A DNA stretch of 64,000 bases from Burkholderia sp. FERM BP-3421 (GCF_028657905.1 NZ_CP117782.1:3835589-3899588); one strand, 5' to 3'; shown: positions 1-9,428, counted from the stretch's first letter. The notes: generated from the sequence alone by a model not told the origin. Translations and numbers: made by a program.

Positions 1-697
1 GAAAGCCGCCGTCCGGTCCCTGCACCAGCCCGAACACGAGCAGGGTCGCGCCCGACGTGACCGTCAGCGCGCCCGCGAGATCGAAGCGGCGCGCGCGTTC
101 GCGCGGCGCGTCGCGCGGGATCAGCGCGCCCGCGGCGAGCGCCGCCGCGCCCGACAGCGGCGCGCAGGCGAAGAAGATCGCCTGCCAGCCGAAGCCCTCG
201 GTCAGCACGCCGCCGAGCAGCGCGCCGAGCGCGAGGCCCGCCGCCGACGCCGCGCTCCAGATCGCGAGCGCGCGGTTGCGCGCCGGGCCCTCGGCGAAGT
301 GCGTGTTGATCAGCGCGAGCGTCGCGGGGAACAGGAAGGCGCCGCCGAGCCCCTGCGCCGCGCGCGCGGCGATCAGCGCGCCGCTCGTCGGCGCGAGGCC
401 GGCCGCGAGCGACGACAGCGCATAGAGCGCCTGGCCGAGCACGTACATGCGGCGGCGGCCGAGCAGGTCGGTCGCGCGGCCGCCGAGCAGCAGCGCGCCG
501 CCGAAGGCGACCGTATAGGCGCTGATCACCCATTGCAGCTGTTGCGCGGAAAACCGCAGCGCCGCGCCGATCGCGGGCAGCGCGACGAACACGATGGTGG
601 CGTCGAGCGCGATGATCAGCTGCGCGAGCGCGAGCAGCGCGAGCATCCAGGCGGTGCGGCGGGAGGAGTGGGCGGGAAGCGTGGCGCAGGCCGTCAT
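1..697 (-). CDS. DHA2-family MFS drug exporter, 3' part outside window
   Basis: This is the N-terminal 232 residues of a 14-helix drug:proton antiporter of the EmrB/QacA (DHA2) type. The protein starts MTACATLPAHSSRRTAWM and soon gives the helix-1 motif with ALDATIVFVALP, the loop GGRATDLLGRRRMY and the motif-C-like GLALGALLGG. It would export hydrophobic toxins or metabolites across the inner membrane. The gene is cut by the window edge, so total length and any periplasmic adaptor partner are unseen. The start codon faces that of a LysR gene about 105 bp away, the usual layout of a LysR regulator and its target; regulation by that LysR is inference. Substrate unknown. Confidence 0.85.
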   Translation of the reverse strand, partial: MTACATLPAHSSRRTAWMLALLALAQLIIALDATIVFVALPAIGAALRFSAQQLQWVISAYTVAFGGALLLGGRATDLLGRRRMYVLGQALYALSSLAAGLAPTSGALIAARAAQGLGGAFLFPATLALINTHFAEGPARNRALAIWSAASAAGLALGALLGGVLTEGFGWQAIFFACAPLSGAAALAAGALIPRDAPRERARRFDLAGALTVTSGATLLVFGLVQGPDGGF

Positions 698-803
698 GAT
701 CGAAAGGGGAAGTGTACGGAGCCGCCAGTCTGATCTATGCTTTCATGCTGATAAATGGCTGCTTGTTGCTTTCAGTAATGAGAAAAATCATGGATGGCGA
801 ACG

Positions 804-1715
804 ATGGACCTGAATGCGGTGCGCATGCTGGTCAAGGTCGCGGAGACGCGCAGTTTCACGGCGGCGGCCGCCGCGCTCGCGCTCACCCAGTCGGGGCTGT
901 CGCGCGCGATCGGGCGGCTCGAGACCGAGCTGGGCGTGCGGCTCCTGCATCGGACCACGCGCAGCGTGAGCCTCACGCCCGACGGCCAGCTGTTCTACGA
1001 GCGCTGCGCACCGTTGCTGGTCGAATTCGACGCGGCCGAGCAGCTGCTGGTCGATCGCCGCTGCGCGCCGTCCGGCCCGCTCAAGATCACGACGCCGCTC
1101 GCGCTCGGCCGCATCGTGCTGTTGCCCGTGATCGCGGGCCTGACCGCGCGCTATCCGGATCTGCAGGTCGAGGTGTCGATGACGGACCGGGTGGTCGACC
1201 TGACCGAGGAAGGGTATGACGCGGCGATCCGGCTCGGGGCGGTGCAGGATGCGCGGATCATCGCGCGGCCGCTCACGGCGCTGCGCTGGGTCACGGTGGC
1301 CGCGCCCGCGTATCTGAAACGGCGCGGCACGCCCGCGCATCCCGACGCGCTGGAGGCGCACAACTGCATCGTGGTGCGCAACGCGCGCACGGGCAAGCCG
1401 GTGGACTGGCAGTTCCGGATCGACGGGCGGCTCCGGCGTTTCGCGGTGCGCGGCAACCTGACCTTCGACATCGGCGACGCGCTCGCGCAGGCCGCGCTGC
1501 TCGGGCACGGCATCGCGCACGTGCCCGCCTTCATGGTCGACGACGCGCTCCGGCGCGGGCAGCTCGTGCCGCTGTTCGAGGACTGCGTGCGCCGGCCGAT
1601 GCCGGTGTCGCTGGTCTACCCGCCGTCGCGGCAGTGTTCGCTGAAGATCGGCGCGCTGGTCGGCGCGCTCGCGGGCGTCGACGGCGCGCCGCCCGCATGG
1701 GCCGAGGGGCTGTAG
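804..1715 (+). CDS. LysR-family transcriptional regulator
   Basis: The protein has 303 residues, normal for the family. The N-terminal winged helix-turn-helix is clear (MDLNAVRMLVKVAETRSFTA, then SGLSRAIGRLETELGVRLLHRTTR), followed by the effector-binding domain with PLALGRIVLLPVIAGL and the usual periplasmic-binding-protein fold. The closest architectural match is the CrgA/AaeR-like group that controls efflux or aromatic genes. The reading frame is open further upstream, but ATG at the start of MDLNAV matches family start sites. It is divergent from the DHA2 exporter, which is its most likely target. It converges with the next MFS gene, with only 12 bp between the stops. Confidence 0.9.
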   Translation: MDLNAVRMLVKVAETRSFTAAAAALALTQSGLSRAIGRLETELGVRLLHRTTRSVSLTPDGQLFYERCAPLLVEFDAAEQLLVDRRCAPSGPLKITTPLALGRIVLLPVIAGLTARYPDLQVEVSMTDRVVDLTEEGYDAAIRLGAVQDARIIARPLTALRWVTVAAPAYLKRRGTPAHPDALEAHNCIVVRNARTGKPVDWQFRIDGRLRRFAVRGNLTFDIGDALAQAALLGHGIAHVPAFMVDDALRRGQLVPLFEDCVRRPMPVSLVYPPSRQCSLKIGALVGALAGVDGAPPAWAEGL

Positions 1716-1727
1716 CGGCGGGGCCGC

Positions 1728-2939
1728 TCAGGCGGCCGCGCCGCTGCCGCGCGGGCGCGCCTGGCGCTGGAACATCAGCACCGACAGCACGACGCCGGCC
1801 GCCGACGCGGCGGCGGCGAGCAGGAACACCTGCGGATAGCCGAACGCGCCCGCGACGTAGCCGGCGAGCGGCCCGGTGAGGCCGAGCGACAGATCGAGGA
1901 ACACCGAGTAGGCCGACAGGGCCGCGCCGCGGCTCGCGGGCGGCACGAGCGCGACCGCTTCGACGCCGAGCGCGGGGAAGATCAGCGCGAAGCCGAAGCC
2001 GGTCAGCGCGGCGCCGGCGAGCGCGACGTGCGGCAGCGGCGCGAGCCACAGCAGCAGCAGGCCCGCGCATTCGAAGGCGAACGACACGATCGCGACGCGG
2101 AAGCCGCCGTAGGTCTTGATCGTGTTCGCGAACAGGAGGCGCGCGCCGATGAACAGCGTGCCGAACACGGTCAGCGACAGCGCGGCGTTGTCCCAATGGC
2201 GCGCCGCGTAGTACAGCGTGATGAAGGTCGCGATCGAGCCGAAGCCCGCGGAGCCGAGCGCGAGGCCCAGGCCGTGCGGCAGCACGCGCGTGAACACGCT
2301 CGCATAGGACATGCGCTCGCCGTGCACGACCGGCACCGGGGCGATCAGGCGGGCCAGGTGGTAGCCGCCGGCCGCCAGCGCGATCACGAGCGCGCCGATC
2401 AGCGCCGGGTTCAGCGCGTGCGCGATCGCGACGCCGAGCGGCGCGCCGAGCGCGAGCGCGCCGTAGGTCGCGATGCCGTTCCACGAGATCACGCGCGCGT
2501 TGTGGGCGATGCCGACCCGGCCGATGCCCCACAGGATCGCACCGGTGCCGACGAGGCTCTCGCCGACGCCGAGCACCAGGCGGCTCACGACCAGGAGCGC
2601 GAGGCTCGCGGCCGGCCAGCGTGCGAACAGCAGCGCGATCAACAGGCAGGCGCCGCTCGCCGCGCAGCCGACCAGGCCGCGCAGCACCGTGCGCTTCGGA
2701 CCGAGCGTGTCGGCGAAGCGGCCGGCGAGCGGGCGCGACGCGAGCGTCGCGAAGTACTGCACGCTGATCGCCGCGCCGGCGACGATCGCGCTGAAGCCGA
2801 GGTCGTCATGCACGAAGCCCGGCAGCACCGCGAGCGGCAGGCCGATGGTCAGGTAGCAGATGAAGGTGAACGAAACGACGGAGACGATCTGAAGTGTCGT
2901 CTTGAATGCGCTGTGAGAGGCGGCGGAGTCGGTAGACAT
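1728..2939 (-). CDS. MFS transporter, YhhS/YfcJ-like
   Basis: This is a 403-residue 12-helix major facilitator protein. The opening (VSVVSFTFICYLTIGLPLAVLPGFVHDDLGFS), followed by ASRPLAGRFADTLGPKR, matches the YhhS/YfcJ (UPF0226) group, which includes arabinose-efflux-like and glyphosate-tolerance exporters. It sits in the inner membrane. The C-terminus is short and Arg/Gly-rich. The start ATG is the first of the frame. Substrate cannot be told from sequence. It stands alone; the xdh genes begin divergently about 240 bp away, and no operator is obvious between them. Confidence 0.85.
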   Translation of the reverse strand: MSTDSAASHSAFKTTLQIVSVVSFTFICYLTIGLPLAVLPGFVHDDLGFSAIVAGAAISVQYFATLASRPLAGRFADTLGPKRTVLRGLVGCAASGACLLIALLFARWPAASLALLVVSRLVLGVGESLVGTGAILWGIGRVGIAHNARVISWNGIATYGALALGAPLGVAIAHALNPALIGALVIALAAGGYHLARLIAPVPVVHGERMSYASVFTRVLPHGLGLALGSAGFGSIATFITLYYAARHWDNAALSLTVFGTLFIGARLLFANTIKTYGGFRVAIVSFAFECAGLLLLWLAPLPHVALAGAALTGFGFALIFPALGVEAVALVPPASRGAALSAYSVFLDLSLGLTGPLAGYVAGAFGYPQVFLLAAAASAAGVVLSVLMFQRQARPRGSGAAA

Positions 2940-3178
2940 GGGGACGGATCAAGGGGGGCGACGTGCCGGTGGCGAAAGGCGAATTCTTGCATGGAACCGG
3001 TCCGCATGCAGGGACCGCTTAGTTACCCGTTGTCGAGACGACATATCGCCGCGGCAATATGACCCGCATGTGTCACCGGCTATGGGTTCGCGAAATTGAC
3101 GGTGATAGCGTTCGAACATGAGCACAACAAGGGCCGGCGCACGACCGGCTTGCCCCGCATCCTCCCGGACGATCCCAG

Positions 3179-4684
3179 ATGAGCCAGCCGATCCGTTTCT
3201 ACCATCGCCACGCGGTCCGCGAAGTCAGCGACGCCGACGTCACCCGCACGGTGCTTCAGTATCTGCGCGAGGACGCGCTGTGCACCGGCACCAAGGAAGG
3301 CTGCGCGGAGGGCGATTGCGGCGCGTGCACGGTGGTGGTGGGCGAGCTGACCGATGCGGGCGAGGTGGCGTTCAAGGCGGTCAACGCGTGCATCCAGTTC
3401 CTGCCGACGCTCGACGGCCGCGCGCTGTTCACGGTCGAGGATCTGCGCGAACCCGACGGCGCGCTGCATCCGGCGCAGGCCGCGATGGTCGAGTGCCACG
3501 GCTCGCAATGCGGCTTCTGCACGCCGGGCTTCGTGATGTCGATGTGGGCGCTGTACGACCGGCAGGGCGGCGCGCCGTGCGCGGCGCCGCCGCGCGACGA
3601 GATCGCCGATGCGCTGACCGGCAATCTGTGCCGCTGCACCGGCTACCGGCCGATCGTCGACGCGGCCGAGCGGATGTTCGCGCTGCCCGCGCCGCGCGTC
3701 GGCATCGACCGCGCCGCGCTGGCGCGCGCGCTCGCGTCGCTGCGGCGTGACGACACCTTCCACTACGAACACGCGGGCCAGTCGTTCGACGCGCCGCGCA
3801 CGCTCGATGCGCTCGCGCAGCTGAAGGCGGCGAAGCCGGATGCGCGGCTGCTCGCGGGCAGCACCGACATCGGCCTGTGGGTGACCAAGCAGATGCGCGC
3901 GCTGGGCGACCTCGTCTACCTGGGGCAGGTCGGCGCGCTGCGCCGGATCGCGGTCGACGCGGACTGGATCGAGATCGGCGCGGGCGTGACGGTCGAGGCG
4001 GCCTATGCGGAGCTGGCCCGGCATTATCCGGAACTGACCGAGATGTGGAAGCGCTTCGCGTCGCTGCCGATCCGCAACGCGGGCACGCTCGGCGGCAACG
4101 TCGCGAACGGCTCGCCGATCGGCGACTCGATGCCGGGGCTGATCGCGCTCGGCGCGCGCGTGGTGCTGCGCGCCGGCGCGACGACGCGCGAGCTGGCGCT
4201 CGAGGACCTGTATCTCGGCTACCAGAAGAAGGACATGGCGCCGCACGAATTCGTGGCCGCGCTCAAGGTGCCGACGCGGACCGGCGCGCGCGCGAACCTG
4301 CGGTTCCGCACCTACAAGCTGTCGAAGCGCTTCGATTCCGACATTTCCGCGGTGTGCGCGGCGTTCGCGTTCATCGCGGACGGCGAGACGGTGCGCGCAC
4401 CGCGCATCGCGTTCGGCGGGATGGCGGCGACGCCGCAGCGCGCGTCGCGCGCGGAGGCCGCGCTGACCGACGCGAACTGGCACGAGGCGACCGCGCGCGC
4501 GGCGATGCAGGCGCTCGGCGACGACTACGCGCCGCTCACCGACATGCGCGCGAGCGACGCGTACCGACTCGAAGCCGCGCGCAACCTGATGTACCGCTTC
4601 TGGCTCGAAACGCGCCCGCGCGATCCGCTGCCACCCGCGGCGCTCAACGTGCGTTGCGTGGCCGCCGAAGCGGCCGGACGCTGA
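3179..4684 (+). CDS. xdhA: xanthine dehydrogenase small subunit (2Fe-2S, FAD)
   Basis: This 501-residue protein is the electron-transfer subunit of the molybdenum hydroxylase that oxidises hypoxanthine to xanthine and uric acid in the cytoplasm. The plant-type ferredoxin cysteines lie near residues 42, 47, 50 and 71 (CTGTKEGCAEGDCGAC). The second 2Fe-2S domain has CGFC at about 111-114 and CRC at 151-153. The FAD-binding domain follows (LLAGSTDIGLWV, then RNAGTLGGNVANGSPIGD), and the CO-dehydrogenase-flavoprotein-like C-terminal domain closes the protein. Length and domain order match bacterial XdhA. It is the first gene of an xdhABC operon, with 30 bp to xdhB. Confidence 0.96.
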   Translation: MSQPIRFYHRHAVREVSDADVTRTVLQYLREDALCTGTKEGCAEGDCGACTVVVGELTDAGEVAFKAVNACIQFLPTLDGRALFTVEDLREPDGALHPAQAAMVECHGSQCGFCTPGFVMSMWALYDRQGGAPCAAPPRDEIADALTGNLCRCTGYRPIVDAAERMFALPAPRVGIDRAALARALASLRRDDTFHYEHAGQSFDAPRTLDALAQLKAAKPDARLLAGSTDIGLWVTKQMRALGDLVYLGQVGALRRIAVDADWIEIGAGVTVEAAYAELARHYPELTEMWKRFASLPIRNAGTLGGNVANGSPIGDSMPGLIALGARVVLRAGATTRELALEDLYLGYQKKDMAPHEFVAALKVPTRTGARANLRFRTYKLSKRFDSDISAVCAAFAFIADGETVRAPRIAFGGMAATPQRASRAEAALTDANWHEATARAAMQALGDDYAPLTDMRASDAYRLEAARNLMYRFWLETRPRDPLPPAALNVRCVAAEAAGR

Positions 4685-4714
4685 CCGGCCCGCCGCCAAG
4701 GAGACCCTTCGATC

Positions 4715-7069
4715 ATGAATCAGCAAGCCGAGCCGTTCCTGCAGACGGGCCGCGATGCCGACACCTTCACCCAGGTCCACGTATCGCGTCCGCACGAATC
4801 CGCGCATCTGCACGTGAGCGGGCGCGCCACCTACACCGACGACATCCCGCTGCTCGCCGGCACGCTGCACGCGGCGCTCGGCCTGAGCACGCAGGCGCAT
4901 GCGCGGATCGTCTCGATGCGTTTCGACGCGGTGCGCGCGACGCCGGGCGTGGTCGCGGTGTTCACGGCCGAGGACATCCCGGGCGTCAACGATTGCGGCC
5001 CGATCGTCCATGACGATCCGGTGCTGGCGAACGGCGTCGTGCAGTTCGTCGGCCAGCCGGTGTTCATGGTGGTCGCGACTTCGCACGAGGCCGCGCGCCT
5101 CGCCGCGCGGCGCGCGAAGATCGACTACGCGGCGCTGCCGGCGATCCTGACGCCGCAGGCCGCGCGCGCGGCGCAGTCGTACGTGATCCCGCCGCTGCGG
5201 CTCGCGCGCGGCGACGCGCCGGCGCGGCTCGCGCAGGCCGCGCATCGCGACGCGGGCGAGATGACGCTCGGCGGCCAGGAGCAGTTCTATCTCGAAGGAC
5301 AGATCGCCTACGCGGTGCCGAAGGACGACGACGGCATGCACGTCTATTGCTCGACCCAGCACCCGAGCGAGATGCAGCATCTGGTCGCGCACGTGCTCGG
5401 CGTCGCGTCGCACAACGTGCAGGTCGAATGCCGGCGCATGGGCGGCGGCTTCGGCGGCAAGGAATCGCAGTCCGGCCTGTTCGCGTGCTGCGCGGCGCTC
5501 GCCGCCTGGAAGCTGCTGTGTCCCGTCAAGCTGCGGCCCGATCGCGACGACGACATGATGATCACCGGCAAGCGCCACGACTTCCACTATCGCTACGACG
5601 TGGGCTACGACGCGAACGGACGGATCGACGGCGTGGCGATCGACATGACCTCGCGCTGCGGCTTTTCCGCGGACCTGTCGGGGCCGGTGATGACGCGCGC
5701 GGTCTGCCATTTCGACAACGCGTACTGGCTGCCCGACGTCGCGATCGAGGGCTACTGCGGCAAGACCAACACGCAGTCGAACACCGCGTTCCGCGGCTTC
5801 GGCGGCCCGCAGGGCGCGTTCGCGATCGAGTACATCCTCGACAACGTCGCGCGCACGCTCGATCTCGATCCGCTCGACGTGCGCCGCGCGAATCTCTACG
5901 GCAAAACCGAGCGCAACGTCACGCCGTACGGCCAGACCGTCGAGGACAACATCCTGCCCGAACTGCTCGCGGAGCTGGAGGCGTCGAGCGGCTATCGCGC
6001 GCGGCGCGAGAAGGTGCGCGCGTTCAACGCGGGCAGCCCGGTGCTGAAGAAGGGCCTCGCGCTCACGCCGGTCAAGTTCGGCATCGCGTTCAACGTCACG
6101 CATTTCAACCAGGCGGGCGCGCTCGTCCACATCTACACCGACGGCTCGATCCTCGTGAATCACGGCGGCACGGAGATGGGGCAGGGGCTCAACACCAAGG
6201 TCGCGCAGGTGGTCGCGCACGAGCTGGGCGTGAATTTCGAGCGGATCCGCGCGACCGCGACCGACACCAGCAAGGTCGCGAACACCTCGGCGACCGCCGC
6301 CTCCACGGGCTCGGACCTGAACGGCAAGGCCGCGCAGGACGCCGCGCGCCAGCTGCGCGAACGGCTCGCGGCGTTCGCGGCCGAGCGTTTCGGCGGCGGC
6401 GCGGCGGAGGCGGCGCAGGTGCGGTTCGCGAACGAGCGCGTGCGGATCGGCGAGATCGACGTGCCGTTCGACGAGGTGGTCGCGAAGGCCTACCTCGCGC
6501 GCGTGCAGCTGTGGTCCGACGGCTTCTACGCGACCCCCAGGCTGCACTGGGACCAGGCGCGCCTGCAAGGGCGGCCGTTCTACTACTACGCCTACGGCGC
6601 GGCGGTCGCCGAGGTCGTGGTCGACACGCTGACGGGCGAGATGCGCGTGCTGCGCGCGGACGTGCTGCACGACGTCGGCGCGTCGCTGAATCCGGCGCTC
6701 GACATCGGGCAGGTGGAGGGCGCGTTCGTGCAGGGCATGGGCTGGCTGACCACCGAGGAGCTGTGGTGGAACAAGGACGGCAAGCTGATGACGCATGCGC
6801 CGTCGACCTACAAGATCCCGACCGTCAACGACTGTCCGCCCGAATTCCATGTCCGGCTGTTCGACAACCGCAACGCGGAGGACAGCATTCACCGCTCGAA
6901 GGCGGTCGGCGAGCCGCCGCTGCTGCTGCCGTTCTCGGTGTTTTTCGCGGTGCGCGACGCGGTCGCGGCGGTGGGCGACCACCAGGTCAATCCGCCGCTC
7001 GACGCCCCCGCGACGGGCGAGGCGATCCTGCGCGCGGTGCAGGCGGTGCGCGCCGCGCGCGGAGCATGA
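4715..7069 (+). CDS. xdhB: xanthine dehydrogenase molybdopterin-binding subunit
   Basis: This 784-residue subunit holds the molybdenum cofactor and the purine site. Landmarks in order: the a/b hammerhead (HVSGRATYTDDIP), GGGFGGKESQ near residue 245, FRGFGGPQG near 360 (the Arg that orients xanthine), GGTEMGQGLNTKVAQV, and the catalytic Glu in VGEPPLLLPFS near 732. All key residues are present and the length is standard, so the enzyme should be active if cofactor sulfuration works. A ribosome site (AAGGAGA) sits 10-15 bp before ATG. The stop is followed 4 bp later by the xdhC start. Note that the partner xdhC is truncated. Confidence 0.96.
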   Translation: MNQQAEPFLQTGRDADTFTQVHVSRPHESAHLHVSGRATYTDDIPLLAGTLHAALGLSTQAHARIVSMRFDAVRATPGVVAVFTAEDIPGVNDCGPIVHDDPVLANGVVQFVGQPVFMVVATSHEAARLAARRAKIDYAALPAILTPQAARAAQSYVIPPLRLARGDAPARLAQAAHRDAGEMTLGGQEQFYLEGQIAYAVPKDDDGMHVYCSTQHPSEMQHLVAHVLGVASHNVQVECRRMGGGFGGKESQSGLFACCAALAAWKLLCPVKLRPDRDDDMMITGKRHDFHYRYDVGYDANGRIDGVAIDMTSRCGFSADLSGPVMTRAVCHFDNAYWLPDVAIEGYCGKTNTQSNTAFRGFGGPQGAFAIEYILDNVARTLDLDPLDVRRANLYGKTERNVTPYGQTVEDNILPELLAELEASSGYRARREKVRAFNAGSPVLKKGLALTPVKFGIAFNVTHFNQAGALVHIYTDGSILVNHGGTEMGQGLNTKVAQVVAHELGVNFERIRATATDTSKVANTSATAASTGSDLNGKAAQDAARQLRERLAAFAAERFGGGAAEAAQVRFANERVRIGEIDVPFDEVVAKAYLARVQLWSDGFYATPRLHWDQARLQGRPFYYYAYGAAVAEVVVDTLTGEMRVLRADVLHDVGASLNPALDIGQVEGAFVQGMGWLTTEELWWNKDGKLMTHAPSTYKIPTVNDCPPEFHVRLFDNRNAEDSIHRSKAVGEPPLLLPFSVFFAVRDAVAAVGDHQVNPPLDAPATGEAILRAVQAVRAARGA

Positions 7070-7073
7070 CGCG

Positions 7074-7631
7074 ATGACGGTGCAGATCGGTCGCCGCCGG
7101 GGTCCGCCGCGCGCGCCGTCGCCGCCGATGCACGTCGTGCTGTTCGGCGCGGGCCACGTCGGCCACGCGCTCGTGACGCTGCTCGGCCGGCTGCCGTGCG
7201 TGGTGCAGTGGGTCGACGAGCGCGACGCGCAGTTTCCCGACGAAGTGCCGCCCAACGTGCAGCCGGAGCCGACCGACGCGCCCGCCGCGCTGGTCGACGC
7301 CGCGCCGCCGGGCGCGTACTTCCTCGTGATGACGCACAACCACGCGCTCGATTTCGCGCTCGCGGAGCGGATCCTGCGGCGGCGCGACTTCCGCTATTTC
7401 GGCATGATCGGCTCGCGCACCAAGCGCGTGAAGTTCGAGCGACGGCTGCTCGGACGCGGCGTCGAACCGGCGCGGCTCGCCGACATGACCTGTCCGATCG
7501 GCGTGACGGGGATCGTCGACAAGGCGCCCGCCGCGATCGCGATCGCGGTGTGCGCGGAACTGCTGCGCGTGCGCAGCGACGCGCCCGCGCACTGCCCGGC
7601 TCCCGCGGTCGCGCTGGCCGGCGGGCGCTGA
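7074..7631 (+). CDS. xdhC: XdhC-like protein lacking the N-terminal CoxI domain
   Basis: XdhC binds molybdenum cofactor, promotes its sulfuration and delivers it to XdhB. Normal XdhC is about 300-340 residues: an N-terminal XdhC/CoxI domain and a C-terminal Rossmann domain. This product has only 185 residues. After a short basic leader (MTVQIGRRRGPPRAPS) it goes straight into the Rossmann half: VVLFGAGHVGHALV at 21-34, FLVMTHNHALDFALAERILRR, FGMIGSRTKR and CPIGVTGIVDKAPAAIA. No CoxI sequence is seen in the 4-bp gap or the xdhB 3' end, so an internal deletion that kept the start region is likely. Function may be lost, or supplied by another copy elsewhere. Confidence 0.85.
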   Translation: MTVQIGRRRGPPRAPSPPMHVVLFGAGHVGHALVTLLGRLPCVVQWVDERDAQFPDEVPPNVQPEPTDAPAALVDAAPPGAYFLVMTHNHALDFALAERILRRRDFRYFGMIGSRTKRVKFERRLLGRGVEPARLADMTCPIGVTGIVDKAPAAIAIAVCAELLRVRSDAPAHCPAPAVALAGGR

Positions 7632-7739
7632 GCACGAAGCGCCGCGTCGCGCATCGGGCATTGCCCGGCTTTTCAGGCGGGCGCCGCGTGCCGATGATGG
7701 AGGCCCCTGGTTCTCCGCCGCGCACCGCGCCGCTCCCTC

Positions 7740-8549
7740 ATGATCGCCATCCTGAAGCAATCCCTGGCCTGCGCGCTGCTGCTCGGCGCGAGCGCGGGCG
7801 GGTTCGCGCAAACGCCGGCCGGGCCGGCCGCCGCACCGCCGCTCGAACTCCACGTGATGAACTCGGGCGGCTTCACCGCCGCGTACAAGCTGCTCGCGCC
7901 GCGCTACGAGGCGGTAAGCGGCCAGCGCCTCACGATCGCATACGGCCCGTCGATGGGCGCCACGCCCGAGGCGATCCCGAACCGGCTCGCGCGCGGCGAG
8001 CCGGCCGACGTCGTGATCATGGTCGGCTACGCGCTCGATGCGCTGATCGCGCAAGGGCGCGTCGATCCGGCCTCGCGCGTCGAGCTGGCCGATTCGCGGA
8101 TCGGCATGGTGGTGCGCGCCGGCGCGCCGACGCCCGACATCGCCACGCCCGACGCGCTGAAGGCGACGCTGCTGCGCGCGCCGTCGATCGCGTACTCGGA
8201 CAGCGCGAGCGGGGTTTACGTGCGCGACGTGCTGTTCGCGCGGCTCGGCATCGACGCGCAGGTGCGCGGGAAGGCAATCATGATTCCGCGCATCCCGGTC
8301 GCGTCGAAGGTCGCGGACGGCACCTATGCGCTGGGCTTGCAGCAGGTCAGCGAACTGCTGCCGGTGCCGGGCGCGCACTTCGTCGGCAAGCTGCCGGAAT
8401 CGCTGCAATCGGTGACGCGTTTCGCGGGCGGGGTGCCGGTCAGCGCGCGGCATCCGCGCGAGGCCCGCGCGCTGCTCGACTATCTCGCCTCGCCGGAGGC
8501 GGCGGCCGACGTCGCGCGCACCGGGCTCGATCCCGTGCCGCCGCGCTGA
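7740..8549 (+). CDS. periplasmic substrate-binding protein, ModA-like
   Basis: This 269-residue exported protein has a signal peptide (MIAILKQSLACALLLGASAGGFAQ) and the fold of extracellular solute-binding proteins related to molybdate-binding ModA: LHVMNSGGFTAAYKLLAPRYE, GEPADVVIMVGYALDALIAQGRV, IAYSDSASGVYVRDVLFARLG and the C-terminal HPREARALLDYLASPEAA. The position just after xdhABC fits a molybdate or oxyanion supply role for the molybdoenzyme, but no permease or ATPase is adjacent. Many stand-alone proteins of this group in Burkholderia have no proven ligand. Molybdate binding is a guess from family and context. Confidence 0.8.
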   Translation: MIAILKQSLACALLLGASAGGFAQTPAGPAAAPPLELHVMNSGGFTAAYKLLAPRYEAVSGQRLTIAYGPSMGATPEAIPNRLARGEPADVVIMVGYALDALIAQGRVDPASRVELADSRIGMVVRAGAPTPDIATPDALKATLLRAPSIAYSDSASGVYVRDVLFARLGIDAQVRGKAIMIPRIPVASKVADGTYALGLQQVSELLPVPGAHFVGKLPESLQSVTRFAGGVPVSARHPREARALLDYLASPEAAADVARTGLDPVPPR

Positions 8550-8630
8550 TGCGCGCGCGGCCTGCTTCGCCTACACTCGCCGTTTGCCGCGCGGCATGGG
8601 GCCGCGCGCGGATCGGACAGGAGCGGCGGG

Positions 8631-9035
8631 ATGAGCGGGCAACAGGCATATCTGGATGAAATCGTCGCGGGCTGCGCCGCGATTCAGGACTGGCTCGCGG
8701 GCGTCGCGACGTCGGATGCGGCGCTCGACGCGATGATGGCGCACTTCGCGCCGCAGTTCACGATGATCGGCACCGACGGCGCGCTGTACGACCACGCGGC
8801 GACCCGTGCACTGTTCGCGCGTCTCGCGGGCCGCAAGCCCGGCCTCGTGATCACCTTCTCGGAGCTGCACGTGCTGAGCGCCTATCCGGGCGGCGCGGTG
8901 GCCAGCTATTGCGAGCACCAGACCGATGCGACGGGGGAACTGCCCGCGCGGCGCGCGACCGTCGTGCTCGTGCGGGACGCGGCGGGCGGCGCGGTGCGTT
9001 GGGCGCATCTGCAAGAGACCTTCTGCAAGGACTGA
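8631..9035 (+). CDS. SnoaL/DUF4440-like small protein
   Basis: This 134-residue protein looks like the NTF2-like alpha+beta barrel of the DUF4440/SnoaL group. It has an N-terminal helix pair (LDEIVAGCAAIQDWLAG), MMAHFAPQFTMIGTDGALYDHAATRALFARLAGRKPG, and beta strands ending VRWAHLQETFCKD. There is no signal peptide and no recognisable catalytic triad. Members serve as isomerases, cyclases or stress proteins, so function is open. GGAGCGG lies 7 bp before ATG. The last quarter of the gene recurs as decayed tandem copies immediately downstream. Confidence 0.75.
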   Translation: MSGQQAYLDEIVAGCAAIQDWLAGVATSDAALDAMMAHFAPQFTMIGTDGALYDHAATRALFARLAGRKPGLVITFSELHVLSAYPGGAVASYCEHQTDATGELPARRATVVLVRDAAGGAVRWAHLQETFCKD

Positions 9036-9050
9036 GGATGCGCGCGGGCG

Positions 9051-9350
9051 GCAAGCCCGGCCTCGTTCCGGCGCGGTGCGTGGCGGTCGTGCTGGTGCAT
9101 GACGCGGCGGACGGCGCGGTGCGCCGGGCGTATCGGCAAGGGGCCTTTTGCAAGGACTGACGCAGCGCATCGGCCGCAAGCCCGGCCTCGTTCCGGCGCG
9201 GCGCGTGGCGGTCGTGCTGGTGCATGACGCTGCGGACGGCGCGGTGCGCCGGGCGTATCGGCAAGAAACCTTCTGCAAGGACTGACGATATGCGCGAGCC
9301 GCAATCCCGGCGCCGCGCCGCGCCGGGGTATCCGCAGGAAACCTCCCGCA
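9051..9350 (+). repeat. 125-bp tandem copies of the upstream gene's 3' end
   Basis: Two full units and one degraded unit lie head to tail, with the motif GCAAGCCCGG at 9051 and 9176 and GCAATCCCGG at 9301, a period of exactly 125 bp. Each unit joins a piece like the DUF4440 codons around 8833 (CGCAAGCCCGGCCTCGT) to a piece like its last 90 bp, ending CTGCAAGGACTGA. So units look like internally deleted copies of that gene's 3' part. The third unit has lost its middle. They contain stop codons and no credible start, so they are relics rather than genes. Confidence 0.8.
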
Positions 9351-9428
9351 ATGATGGACAAAGCGACGCCACAGCGCGCCGGCATTTCGTCCGGCGCGCG
9401 ATCTGTCATATCATCGCGCGGCATGTAG

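Noticed and set aside
3080..7339. 1419-codon open frame on the minus strand
   Set aside because: It is antisense to xdhAB, Arg/His-rich with no domain, and arises from the strong third-position GC bias of the plus-strand genes.
9036..9160. Small ORFs inside the 125-bp repeats as genes
   Set aside because: They lack ribosome sites and are worn copies of the neighbouring gene's 3' end.
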